Assembly: GCA_013399855.1 (NCBI GenBank)
Contig: VXAY01000104.1
Location: 372,921 to 436,920, forward strand
Length of the DNA: 64,000 nt
DNA from: Oxyruncus cristatus
Taxonomy: Eukaryota; Chordata; Aves; Passeriformes; Cotingidae
Direction: 5' to 3'
This document shows, in pieces, positions 1-13,100 of the stretch; position 1 is the stretch's first letter; every line of letters starts with the position of its first letter. Position numbers and translations under genes: made by a program. The notes beneath the pieces are model-generated. The model saw nothing but the letters and a program-made list of their open reading frames with translations. It did not search any database and had not been told where the DNA came from.

Positions 1-1143
1 TCGCCTCCTTTTATTTATTTGTTTAATTCTTTTCTCCTTTTCCCCCGAGGTAAAGGGTTCACAGTCTTGTCCTCCAAGGTCTGTTAGTAGCAACCACACT
101 GCCCAAAAATCAAGCCATCCAAGTCTAGACTTTTACCACCTTGGGTTCACCCCGGCATTAAGTTTTTCTTTTCTTTTGCCATACCTCTGAAAGCACTTTT
201 GTGATGGGGGAAAAGGTCCCATTTGGCTCTAGTCAAGCAGATTGAGACAGACAGCATTTGAAAATAAAATCAAGGCAGACATTTATGTAAATCTCATCTT
301 CAGGGTTTCTTGTAAAAAAATTCTTTATCTGGAAACACCCTAGGAAGGTGGCGTTGCATAAACCTGCTTGTGGATTTATCCTGACAAAACAAAGCAGGAG
401 GCTTGAAAAAGGGGAGAAACAAGTGATACTTTTGAAAATTCGGAGACTTTACTGCTTAGGGTGATTTTTGGTTTTTTTTTTTCCCCTCTAGAAGACAGTG
501 CTTGGTTTTAGTGATTTTTATATACAGTTGTATGTCTAATATTCAAAAGTTTCTCTTACAGAAGGGCCATTAATGAGTCTGAAAATTAATGGCCACCTGA
601 GAACAGGAATGGTGTTTTTCTCTAAAGCTTTGATTTACTGATTGACTCAGACTCTGATGAATCAGACTGAAGTGTCACCTCACCACTGTCCTTATTACAC
701 CAGTGTGCAGTGGTAGATGCACAGGAAAATGGTCAGGAAAAAGTGGTATTTTTGCATTTGTGTCCTCTAATCTGTTTTTATAGGTGATGTTACAGAATGA
801 AAATCCATTTTTTAGTATGTGCTAATACAAATGCAGGGATGTTTTCATGTGCTGTTCTCTAGGGAGGCGCTGGAAAGACAAGAGAGATGCCAAAGCTCCA
901 TGAAGAAACCACCAGAGTCCCAGTGGAATCAGTGATGGATTCTTTGTGTCACAAGGAATCTTTACCAAGGGGCAATATGCCCGGTGTGGGTTAGCATTAA
1001 ACGGGTTTCAGAACAAATTTTGGAAGTAATTTCCTGTAAACATTACAGACTGTTATGTAATTTAGAATGGTCCTGTTTGAGCAACCTCTTTTTTTTGGTT
1101 ATGTATTCAGTATTTTGATTAATTGAGTTTCTTTCTCCTTTAG
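1..1143 (+). other. Noncoding sequence 5' of the first recognised CCDC158 exon (probable intron)
   Basis: No exon could be called with confidence here. The stretch is AT-rich and shows no CpG island, so the true promoter and first exons of CCDC158 probably lie left of the window. A weak exon-like stretch follows a CTCTAG at about 855-862, but its frame does not join the next exon, so it is not annotated. Confidence 0.6.
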
Positions 1144-4100
1144 ACCACTGAGCTACCTGAGCAACAGAAAATCCATTTGAGTCTTGCAGAGCAAACTGAT
1201 GGAAGTGCAGTTGGAAAGGGCTGCCCTTCTGGATACCAGGTATGAAGGCCAAGGCAGATTTGTATTATGGAGAGTGTCTGGGCTTTGAGAAGCACACAGG
1301 GAGAAGCTTCCCTTCAGGAACAAGACTGTAGCATCTTGGTTTAGAAAACAACTTATTTACTTGTAAAAACCAGCAGTTAATCAACAGTAGTGTTATACCT
1401 ATTAGGATAAAAATCCATGTGAGTCCTGCTTTCTAATTTTATTTTTTTTCTTTTGGTTTCCAAATCTAGACAAAAGGAATTGCAGAGCCAAGAGGATGAA
1501 AAATTACAGCTGAAAAATACTATTCGAGAGCTGGAAGCTGCCAACCAGCTGCATGAGGAGATGCTGAGGGAGGCTGAGAGCCAAACTGAGCATCTGAAAA
1601 AGATGGTCCACAGCCACAGCGAAGTACTTCTGGAATTACAAGGCATCCTAACGGACCACAAAGACAGCAGAGGCAGGAAACTCCGTGGGCATGAGAATAT
1701 TACCAGCCTGCTCCTCCACAGCCTGAGCGCAGCAACTGTCGATGTCCTGAGAGATTTAGACTCAGAGGTGTCATACCTCAAAGAAAAGGTTGTCCTGGTA
1801 TGTGAAAGAAGTGCTGATTTTTCCTTCCAACGGTCTGTTTTCTGACTTTTAGGAAATGTTTTGGAGAACTCCACAAGTTCCCTCCTAACCTGGCCTAGGG
1901 AAAGGGTTATGGCGTAAAGAGGTGCAAATGCCACCTTGCACTTCAGGTGGTGGATACTGGTACTGCAGCACTCATCCCAACTTGAAACTGGGCTTATTGC
2001 TGGCATTTATCCCGTGTTGTGCACGTTTCCACAGCTCAAGGTGGGAGAAAAAGGAAGGAAATGACACTTTGGAAGCTGTTGTTTACACTACCTTTTCTTT
2101 AGGGGTTTGCACTGTCACTTGTTCACAACAGGTGGAAGAAGAACTTCAGTCACTGAAAAAAGGTTCACAGACCCAAAGAGAACTTCTGCTTCAGCAACTT
2201 CAAATTAGGTACCTGTTCTCCATTTTTTTTTTTTAATTTGTAAAACACAAATAGAAGTTTATTCGCACATTCCACAGATAATTCCTTGATGATGATGATG
2301 ATGATGTTTGGGGTGGGGTGACTAGGGGGTAGCAAGCAATGTTTTTGTTTTAATAATTGTTCCATCCAGATGTTTATTTGCTCATGACTTTCTGCTGCTT
2401 TTTCCTTCCAAGCTGACAATTTCCTGGTTTATTTATTGTCTCAAAAATACTACTTTGGAGGAATCTCTACACCTTACTTTTCTAAGTGTGATTGGTAACT
2501 TAGCTGAATGTGTGGAATTTATTGGGACACAAGTTCCACTGTTAAAAGATTGAAAGTAATAATTTTGGTGATTAAATTGGCTTTTTAAATTGGCTTTTTT
2601 TCTTGCCTGACTTCGCTTAGAGCTTCGTCCTTCTGTGTTTGGGAAGTCCTAATTTGCCCTGCTATCCACTCGAGTTATACAGTAACCTCTTCAAAATAAC
2701 AGGATTGACAACTCGATACTTAATAACAGATCATCAAAATTATTATGTTGCCGACTACTGAAAGAAGTTACTGTTTGCCAAGATGAAAATTAGTAACCAG
2801 TGTTTTCATTTTGGAAGCAGGGTGAGCAACTAAGAAGTGAGCATGAGCAGGAGGTGGCAGCACCGGCTGGTAAAGCTGACGGTGCCTGCAGCTTGCAAAT
2901 AGCACCCAAAGCCTGGTGGAGAGAGATCATTCAGTCTGATTTTTGGTTGTAGTATACGAAATGTTAGGAGTAGCCTTAATTTGGGAGAGGGATTATGCTG
3001 CTCGTACTCTCTGCTCGCTGCCGTATGCTTTTGGCTGCTCAGTGGTTTTGTTTAAGTCGAGCACTCCTTGCATACACTGTGAAATGAAGAAAAAACCCCT
3101 ACAAACCCATGCAACATAGAGGAGAGGCAAACCAGCCATTTTGAGAATCAGGAGGCTGGGGCTGCTTCTCCTTTTATGGTTCTTACAGTTTCTAATTTCT
3201 CCACCTCAAACTTTCCTTAGAGAACAAGCAAGAACCCCAAAGTCAGTGCATCCACATCAAGTCAGCCACCTGGAATGCACAGTTTCTCAGCTCCATTCCA
3301 AAGCAGAAGAAGTGAAGAGGGAGTATGAAAACAAGGTGTGTATGGATTTGTCTGTTAGCATCAGTGCCAATGAAACTGAGTATCAGGGTATAAATTACAT
3401 TATCCTTAACTCTGTGTTATTTTTAAAAAGTTCTCTGTCTCTAACACAGAATAGCTTTGCAAAGCTTACTGGACACAAAATCTGAATGTATTCATAGTGA
3501 AAGAATATACGTCTGTGGGAAAAGGTCTTTTTTTTCTAAAGTGCTTCTTTGCCCTTTCCATTAAGGGCTTATGGTGTAGGTAAGGAATTTCTGAGGAGCT
3601 GTGGATTAGGGTGGAAGCCAAATTACTCTCCAGAATCATAATTAACTCTGAAATGGAACTGAGCTTAATCACTAAAAGAATACAACACAATTGTGATTAC
3701 ACCCAGGGAATAACTGCTGAGCCAAAAAAAAAGATGTTTGGACTTGTTTCAAGTAGAACCTAACAGAAAACTAGAATAAATCCAATGTACTGCTTAAAAT
3801 AGAATACATTAAGGTAATTCTTAATGAATATTTGTCTTTTTCTAGATCAAAGACCTCCAGAAGCAGTTGCTTTATTCTGAGCCAGCAGAAGATCACACAG
3901 AACAGGATCAGTATGACCAAGAATCTGGAAATCTGAGGGACCAGATTCGTCAATTGTTGGTAAAAGCAAGTGACAGTACTGAAAAAATTTTTTCTTTCTC
4001 AAAGCCTGTCCTTACTGCTGGTGTCCATGTTTGCACCTTGCTTGTTTCCCCTTATAATTAAGTTTGAGGATTATTTTTAACTAGAAATTTGAATTAGCTG

Positions 4101-7100
4101 TGAAAGGCCCTGAGGCCTCTTCCATTAGCAGTGCAGGACATCCAGAATTAAGATTAACTTTGTCCTAAATTGAGAAATCACAGGATCCTATGCAAATGAC
4201 CTTTAAGGTGCTGAGCAACCTTCACTTTAACCTCGCAGCTACTGCTTTGCTGGTTTGCATTTGGTGTTGACACGGCATCATTTTCTTTCCTTTTGTAGCT
4301 TAAACTGACTTGGGGATAGATGCAAATGACATGAAAGGCTTCAGCATTGAGGTGTTGCATGCTTCAAAATAATTACAGCAGCAATACATGCAGTTGAAAG
4401 GAAATATATAACTCTGGAAGGAAAAGTGGAGGAGATGTCTGACCCCTTTAGCCAACCTTCCTCCTTCTGCCCGGTGGAAACCTCTGCAGCAGTTCCTATT
4501 CCAGTGTGTAATTGGGCCATTGAATGCTGCTAGTATTAAGAGAACAAAAGAATCCTATATGTGTTTGGGAGGGAGATGACTTTGATTTCTCATAGATTAA
4601 GCTTCATAAAAAAGAGATAGAACTAAGCCTGGAAAAAGAGCAGAACAAGCGATTTTGGGATCAGAACACAGACAGCAGCATCACCATGGACCAGCTCAGG
4701 AGACAACTGGACAACAAAAACCAGCAACTACAGAGCATGGAAGAGGCAGTGAAGGAAATGAGGGTGGAGTGTCGCAGACAAATGGAGTGCCAGGTTGGTG
4801 ATTTTGGCTATAAACCTCCAAAAGGACATTCTGGAAACTTCCAGTAAGTTTGGTGCTGCCAGACGTACCAAACAAGCTGTTGAAGGTGATATTTTGGGTA
4901 GTGAGCGTGTCTGCAAGAGTGGTTAGTAAATTAAAGGCCTCTATAGTGCTTTACTTCATGTGATATTTAATGAAAATATGATGAAGTTTGTGTTTATAAG
5001 CCAGTGCCGTGTCAGAATTCCTTCTGACAAAGATGATTCCTAGACGCTCACTTTACATTCATTCCCCTTCTCTCCAGACTTCAGCCCCTCAAAAATGAGC
5101 TGTAATTAGATAACCTGCTTTGCATTATGAGTAAAGATGAACTACAGGACATTCTAAAGGTAGAAATAAACAAATCTCTTGATTGATCCTGGTATTGTTA
5201 TTCTTCAGATGGCTGCAATTAAGGAAAAAAATGAAAGCGTTGGAAGAATCTCCTCCTTGAGTGTCCAGCTGGAGGCAACCAAGGAAACACTCCGTAAAGC
5301 TGAAGATGATCTTGCAACCAAACAGATGGATTTGGAGGCTGCTGGGAAAACAGTGTCAGATCTGACAGCCTGCCTGCAGGAGAAGGAGAGAGCCCTTGGG
5401 GTTACCAGCCAGGAACTCAAGGAGCTGCATTCCCAGCATGGCAGCAGGTTGCAGGAGCTCCAGCATCTAAAGAAGGAAGAGGACTGCTTACACAAGGTGC
5501 AGTCGGAGTGTGAGACACTGAAACTGCAGGTGTTGGAGAAGGAAAGGATCATTGAGATCTTCCAAAAACAAATGGATAACATGACCCAGATCATGGGCCA
5601 GCACGGTCGGGCTGCTGGAGCAATGGAAGTTGAGAAATCCAAGTTGAGACAAGAAATAAATGACTGGAAACTCAAAGTAGAAGAGCTCCAGGTGTGCAAA
5701 CAGTGCTGTATTTATGTCTCTTTTGAGACAGTATGTGTTTGCTTTTGTTAAATCTTTACCTTAATGGGCTGATACATTGCCTGACCTTCTTCAAAACCAC
5801 AGTATCTGGAATCCTAACAGCACTAAGTTAGTGGGCAGAGAGGAACAATATGATCAATGTGAGGAGGGAGTTGAGCATTGCTACAAGAAGATGGAAATCA
5901 TTTTCGTATCCTACACCTGGTAAGGTGTAACATGCTGTAGAACCATCACATCCGATTCTGTTGCCCGCTTTTTGCCTGCATTAGCAATTTTCACACAAGT
6001 AATTCGGTTTACTCTGGTTTAATTTCTTGCCCCAAAGTGAGATTTAAAGTAATGGTGTCTACGCATCTTTGTGGTTATTTTATGTAATTACGTGTAGTAC
6101 ACATACTGTTGTTTCTTATGTAAGCAGATTGCAAAGGATGAGAAAGAAGCCAGAATACGTGAAGTGGAGGCCAGACTGAGCGAGCTGGAGCTGGAAAAGG
6201 TTCAGCTGGTTAACACATGCACAGAGAGGCTCCAGGCACTTAAAGATGTGAAACAGGAAAAAGATCAGCTCATGGATGAACTCCAGGCTGGTAGGAGCAA
6301 CCTAGCTGGCCTTGCAGGTAGGGAGCCCCAGCTCAGCTCCCACAGCTGCTAATTTGGGCTGGTGTTAAAAATAAAAGAGCAGCTTGCTCCCTGAATCCAA
6401 ATATGGCTGCTGGTACAGCAGGAGATTTCCTGCCAGCGTGGGGTGGTCGGGTTCCTTTAGGGAGCTGTGTCATGGTGTGGGATTCTGGCACGGGAGGGTG
6501 GGAATACCATCTTTATGGCCCATCTCAGTACCCTGAGCAAAAATACTTAAAACTGCCTGGCTCCAGAGATGAAAAAGGATCTGGTAAATCACAGAATGGG
6601 AACTTGACCTCTTCTTCCGAAGCGTTAAGAGGAGTAGTGGATCCCTTTAACCTTCTGTGGTCAATTACAGGGAAACTGTTTTGTTGTAAATTTGCTACGA
6701 TGTTATTAAAAGTTGATGCTCTAACTTCCCTATTCTCACAACTAATATTATCTTTTGGCTGGACCCAAAGCAACCACCCAAATTCACGGAGATGCTCAGT
6801 TAAATCTGCACTGCTGGTGGCCAGATGCTACTGGTCACATGCTTTGCTCTCTGCACACTCCTGTACCCTCAGAAAATATCCAAAAGCACTTCTTTTATCA
6901 CAGGCTGGCAGCAGATCAGTAATCTTACTCTAGAAAAATGGTATTTTTTTGTCACTCTTAATTTCAATCTTTACTGACTCTCACCAGAGGCATTTGAAGA
7001 TTTGGAGAGGGATTACCAGCATAAAATTGAGGAGGTGGAAGATACTGCAAACATGCTGAAATCTACCCAAGCTGAACTGAAACAGGCCAGGACTGCTCTA

Positions 7101-10100
7101 AATACTATGGAGGGATCTGCTGGCAATGGTAACTATGGGTCGAACTTGCCAGAAATCACACACATTTGCCTTGTTAACAAGGGAATTTGTGTAAGTTTTA
7201 CAGTCATAATCGCAGTTGTTCATTGAGAATTCACCTCGTGTTTTCCAGCTCTGGAAGCTGCAGTGAGAATGCAGAAGCAGCTTACAGCCAAGAGAGGGCA
7301 GATAGATGCACTACAGAGCAAGATTAAATTCTTGGAAGAGGCAATGGCTAATGCAGCTGAGGTCAGAAGAGCTCCCTGTAAAAGCGTTTAACTGAATTTA
7401 GGGAAATTTGTCTTGGGAGAAATAGGTGGCCCAAAGCACAGCTGGCCCAAGGAGGACCAAGACTAATTTTACTTGTTTTCTGTGACAAAGAACTCATTCA
7501 GTTACCAACAGCTGTAGTTTACTTCTTTACTGGCTATGGAGCCTGTGGATCCTGAAGCTTCAAATTCCAGTTTCAAAAGGGATCTAAAGTCTGAGGTGTT
7601 GTTTCACCAAGATTCGCAAAGTTGTGCTTTTCCTTATGTTCCTTGTAAGACCTGTCTTCTTGTTGCCAAACCTCATTTGTCTGCAAGATGCAATGACTGA
7701 GCTTCTCAGAGGGTTAATTCAGATCTTTCAAAGGTAAAAGGATTTAAAAAAAAAAGTGCAGAAAACAAATATGTATAACGTGTAAATTTTTGACTCGTAC
7801 TTTGTTGTCCCCATCTTAAATTCAGGAGAAGCATTCCCTCAGAGAAGAAAACTGTAAGCTAAGTGAAAAATTGAGCTGTATTAGAGCAGAAAATATCAGG
7901 ATTGCTGGGGAACTGGACATCCTGAGAGCACAAGACAAACGACTGAAAGAAAGACTCTCTAGGATGGAGACAGCCCTTGATAAGGTAAGTCAAGGTAACT
8001 TTGAGTTCAGGGAGACTTCTGGATGTTTTCCACTACTGTTGCCTGGGAAGAGAAAGGTTATATTTAATAAGTTCTTTTCAAAGTGCTGGAAGATCCTTAC
8101 CTGAAGAGATATCTCTGGTTTTGTAAAGGGTAAAAGGCTTCTATTTTCATTAAGAGAACTCTTGATTTACTTCTTACCAGCTCAGGGAAACCCAGACTGC
8201 AGGGAATTTACAGCAGGTGGACTGTACAGGCTGTCAATTGACCGTCTGGACCTTCCCCTGGCTCTGGACACAGCTCCTTTCTCTGTTCTTCAGTATGAGG
8301 GGAATTTTTTAAGAACATGGTGGTGTTATTTTTACCTTTTAACCTTTTTTAGCTAAGGTTTCTGTTACTGGCATACCTAAGGTATGACTAGCACAGAAAT
8401 CCCAGGTACCCCACAGGTAAGTTGCAGCTCTTCCATAAGGAAGAACCCTTTCAGGAGTCCGAACTTTTCAGGATGTACATTTGTACGTGAGGTGTTGTTT
8501 TCAAATTGCTTTAAATAAAAATAAAAAAATAACTGTGATAGCTTCTCCCAGGTGTGAAATTTCTTCCTTCAAGTGCTCATCACTGGAAACTTCCTTTTCT
8601 TGTGTGCATGGATGTTCTCACCTCTTTTCACAATAAACTTTTTAAGGAAGAAAAAGTACATATAACTTAACAAAGACAGGAACCAAGTTCTCAGCCACCC
8701 CCTTTAGAAGCTTGAGTATAGTTTTGCCTCCTTAGCACTGCTGAATTTTCTAATCTCAGAGGTGTCCAGTAGGTCTGGGACTGTCCCTGGCAGGATTAGG
8801 TCCCTTTGATAACAACAGCTGTGTGTGCAACTTGTTGAGAGAACAGGAAAGAATGTACCCCACAGAAAGTTAGCGCCGCTAATTTGTGGCTCTTGTGTCC
8901 TCTCTTCCAGGCATCCAAGCAATTTGCAGAGTGCCAGGGCATAATCCAGTGTCAGGAGCAGGAAGCGATGCGCTTCAGGCTGCAGCACACTCTGGACGTC
9001 AAAGTGAGTGTGTTCTGAGAAACATGGCCCTAATGTGAAATGCTTTCGCTTTGGGTCTGAACTTTAGGTTTGACTCAACTTACTGGGAAGAGCTCTAAAC
9101 TGTTCTGAAACCTTTCTTTAAGTGGAATCCCTCATTGCTGCACACGTCGTGTCCACAGATTCAAGGTTTTGAAGTGCTATTTACTGTAAGGGCAATGAAC
9201 ACAGATTTAGTCCAGTCTCTGACTTTACTTTTGAGATGGGTAGAGGGTATTATTTACTTTTGCCTTGTTTATAGCCGTGGGCTGCTCAGGCTGCGGTGAG
9301 ACTATTGCTATGAATGACTGGTACGTGGAGAACAGGCCTTTTGTCATAAGAAATTCTCATTAATTTTACTGACCCGCCCCAGCTGCTAGTTTTGAGGGAG
9401 AAACAAGATGCTGTGTTCAGAATATGAATACAAAAGGTGCTTCAGAGGAAGAATGACTGAGGTGGGGAACCTCTGTTGTTTTTCCACAGGAGCTGCAGGG
9501 CCCAGGCTACTCGTCAGCTTCTGCTTCAGGAAGACTGTGGCATGTTGTGCCTCTGTCCCACCTGCACCCTGCTGTCCTGCCACCTTCCCTGCCCCTGGCC
9601 AGCCCTGCCGCTCAGGTGAGCACCTGCCTCAGGAGGGGAACCTGCTCAGGAAACCAGCATGTTCCTAAGGGCGAAAATATCATGGAATATCTAAATGGGA
9701 GAGCATCAGGTCACAGAGTCCAAGAGCGAATTCTTAACACCAAAGAGGAAATCATTTTCTGTAGCTTCTTGTATGTCATGGCCTTTCAGGTAGTTTTTTC
9801 TTTTGTTTTGTGTAAAAACCAACCAGACAAAAAAATCCTATAGATTGTGCTACGAGTTTATTTTATCTCTATCACCAATAACATTTATGAACTATTTACA
9901 TTGGTTTTCACTCTTTTTCTTTGCTAGTACTCACTGTAAATCACTTACATGTGACAGTGAAAATAGACTTCCACATAGTTCTTTATAGATTTTAACATCA
10001 ATCAGATGATTAAATCTTTCTCCACACTGGCCTTTACTGATTTTGACCAGTTTTGTCCACATCCTTGTCCTTCCTTTTGGTTTTGTACATCTACATTTAG

Positions 10101-13100
10101 ATTTAAATTAAATTCTTGTGTTGTTTTGATTTTTCATTACAGAAACATCAACTCAAATCTCTTATGCAAAAAAAAAAATTGTTTTGCTATTTTCTGTATA
10201 GATTTTGTAAAAATCTCTGGAAGGGACCTGATGTGTCTCCAACAGGTGTTCTCTTTAATTTTTTACCTCAAAATATTCAGGAGACTACGAGTTAGTACAG
10301 ATATTTTTCAGTAATATTTTCTGGTTTTCTTTATGATGTGGTGGCAAACATTTACATCAAGGAACAAAGGGTAGTTGCTTCTGTGAAATCCCTGCAGCAT
10401 CAGGCACTCCCACTCTCTTTTGAGTTAATCAATTTATACTTCTCAGGGTAAAGAAGGAAAAAGGAGTGATTTTTAATGCAGTACCACAGTGAGGACCTAA
10501 CAGGTTACAGAAGCACTCGAATCAAAGTCTGCTTTAATCTTCTTGGTTCCTGCATCATTAGTTACTGTACAAAAGGAAGCAGCTCCAACACTTGGGACAG
10601 ACCTGGGTGACAGTCTGGCTTCTTAGCTGGAATTGGGGAAGAGTGGGTTTGGTCTGACCCAGTATCACTTTGACCCGTTATGAAGCTGGGGGTTTGTTCT
10701 CCACATAAGCCCTGCTGAAACCAGCGTGTTCTTGTTGAAAATCACTTTTCTTCCCCAATGAAAATAGGGTAGCAAAATGTTTGCAGCCAGTTCCATCCCT
10801 GGGTGGAGCGAAGGTCAGTGGGAGCAGTGCTTTGAACATACGAAGTGCTGAGTGGTCTGAAAAATCCAGTTTTTACAGAAGGAAAGGGTTCTTTGAACCA
10901 GGCCTCTGCCTCAAGTGTTGATCGGTAAAATGAGGATAATCTTGCACTTTGTCTCCGAGGTGGCTGTGACAATAAAGGGGTTTCTATCTGCAGACAGCTC
11001 AGCTGTTACAGGAATGGGTGCCTGCAAAACACCCTGATCTGCTCCTCTCCCTGTCTTCAGCACTGTGTCTCTGTCCTGTACAGCAATACCTGGGGGCACA
11101 GGGTAAAAAAGGAGAAAACAAGAGGAAAGGGGGTAAAGCAAGAGTAAAACATGTGCCTCTGGATGAGGAGAGCTAAGAACTGACAATCAGAGTGCCTTTT
11201 TAAATACTTTGTAACTGAATGGTTTTATTTCAGATGCCTTCCAAGCTGGACATTTTGAAGGAAGAACCACTGCAGGATCTAAAGAGGATTCTTCAAGAAT
11301 TAACAAGCTCAAAGAATGACATGCCCTCTGTGGATCTCAGTGGCAATGGTGCAAGAAAATCACCTTTAGCAACCACGAGCAATGCAGTGTAAGAGTAATA
11401 GATTTATTTCTGTTGTGTGCTGTGTGCTCTTAGTGCCCTCTAAAACTGGGAGCTGGCTCTTCACATGCCTCAGGAGCACTGCAGGATGTCTTTTCGCAAG
11501 GAAGTTGGGTTTACATATAGGCTTGAGATAATCTGAATGCTTCCAAAGCTTGTCTTGTTTGCCAGGTTCCTCAGGTGCTTCAGGTGGTAGGGAAATAAAA
11601 GGTGACTACACCATTTGCCTTTAGTGCTTGCTTTTTGGTGGTTTACCTTTTCTTTTGGTTTAGAACTCCTTTCTTCTTGTCCTGCCTTACGTAAATATCC
11701 CCTCTGTCCTTGCTGAAGCAGGCAGGTTGTTTCTTTTTTTTACCAAGCACATGATGATGACAGTGGTACGTGAAGTTGAAAAATCAATACAGTGCATACA
11801 ACACATGTTTCTAATCCAGAACATGAGGATACTTCACAAAGGAAAATATAATTCATGGGTTTTGGCCAGGATTAAATCTAAACTGCTGCTGGAGAGGCTG
11901 CTATTGCAAGCATGGTGGAAAAGGATATTTTAGGACAGTGAGAAGTGCTTTCACTTAGCTGAGTAAACTGCTTCTTACAGTGCTCATTTGAGATTCAGTT
12001 TCTAAGGCTTATTTAACACAGCCTCAGTCCTGAGCTTGTTTGTGTTGTTTTATTCATAATGCCAAAAGCTTCCTGGGAATTACAAAACAAAGCTGTGGTG
12101 TTGCTTTCATCCCTCTAAGAAAGAGCTCTGAAACTTATTTACATTGTTTGCTTTTAAAGTCCATGTATAAGACCTGGCAATTCCATGTGAGAGCTCCACA
12201 TTCTCACTGTGGAGCCTGGCCAGCACAGCCAAAACTTATCATTAACCTTCCAGAATGCAAGTTTTGGCCTCATTTTGCTTTCAGGGATCCTTCCTGCTCG
12301 CACCCTGCAGATCTTCAGTCCCGAGATGTTTCCCTGCCCTTTACACCCCTGGGTAAGTTCTCAGTGGCTGCATTTGTGCCCTAGTGATGTCAAAGTGGAA
12401 CATTACAGAATAGTACCAAAAAATACAGTTCAAATACAGTGTATTTTCTTGGGACGTGTTACAAAGTTTCTATTGCACGTCCTACGAAATCTGTATCTTG
12501 TTGCAAAGCAGCTCCTGGGAGGCTGATACCAGCACACCCAAAATGGATAACTTCCGTGTTAGTCTTGTGTAATTAGTGTGGATAATATTGTCACGTGTTT
12601 GGAGCCTGAATTTAGGCTCTTGAATTCTGCATTCGGGTATTTGGATCTGAGTGTGCTTTTGAGAGGAATCAGCTCATTGCAGAAGCTGTTGATTTCCTTC
12701 CAATTACTGGGTGGTCAGAACCTTTCCAACTGTGGTGATGTGGATTTAGTGACCTAAACAAATATAGGGATGTGCTTTGAGCAGCAGGGTTTGAAGATAC
12801 TGATCTTAGCCACTTTCTGGGTTTTTTACCCTTAGATTACCCATTCTGTGGAAATTGCCTGCAGACACTGATATATTTTGTTGTTCTCTGTTGGAATTTA
12901 AGCCACTGTGCTTCAGAGATAAACTGAGGGATGCCAGCCTATCGTGAGGAGTAACTACCAGGGGTACTCTCTTTATATACCTGAATATTAAAGGAAATCT
13001 CTTGGGTAGTTACTGTCAGCCTTCTAGCAAACCAACTACAACATCCGGGGATTTTTCCTAGCATCTGAAATAGCTTCAAGGCGTGGGGTTTTTTTATGTA

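Noticed and set aside
855..962. Possible upstream CCDC158 exon after CTCTAG
   Set aside because: Similarity to human is weak, the only candidate donor is poor, and its frame does not join exon 1144-1239.
2333..2440. Minus-strand stretch resembling a CCDC158 exon (KEKAAESHEQIN), suggesting an inverted exon
   Set aside because: The true exon is present in sense at 2821-2933 with matching length and a correct donor phase; the antisense likeness is a chance match between Lys/Glu/Gln-rich segments.
6403..6933. Open frame of 176 codons on the plus strand
   Set aside because: It lies wholly within the CCDC158 intron between exons 6128-6317 and 6988-7128 and has no coding character.
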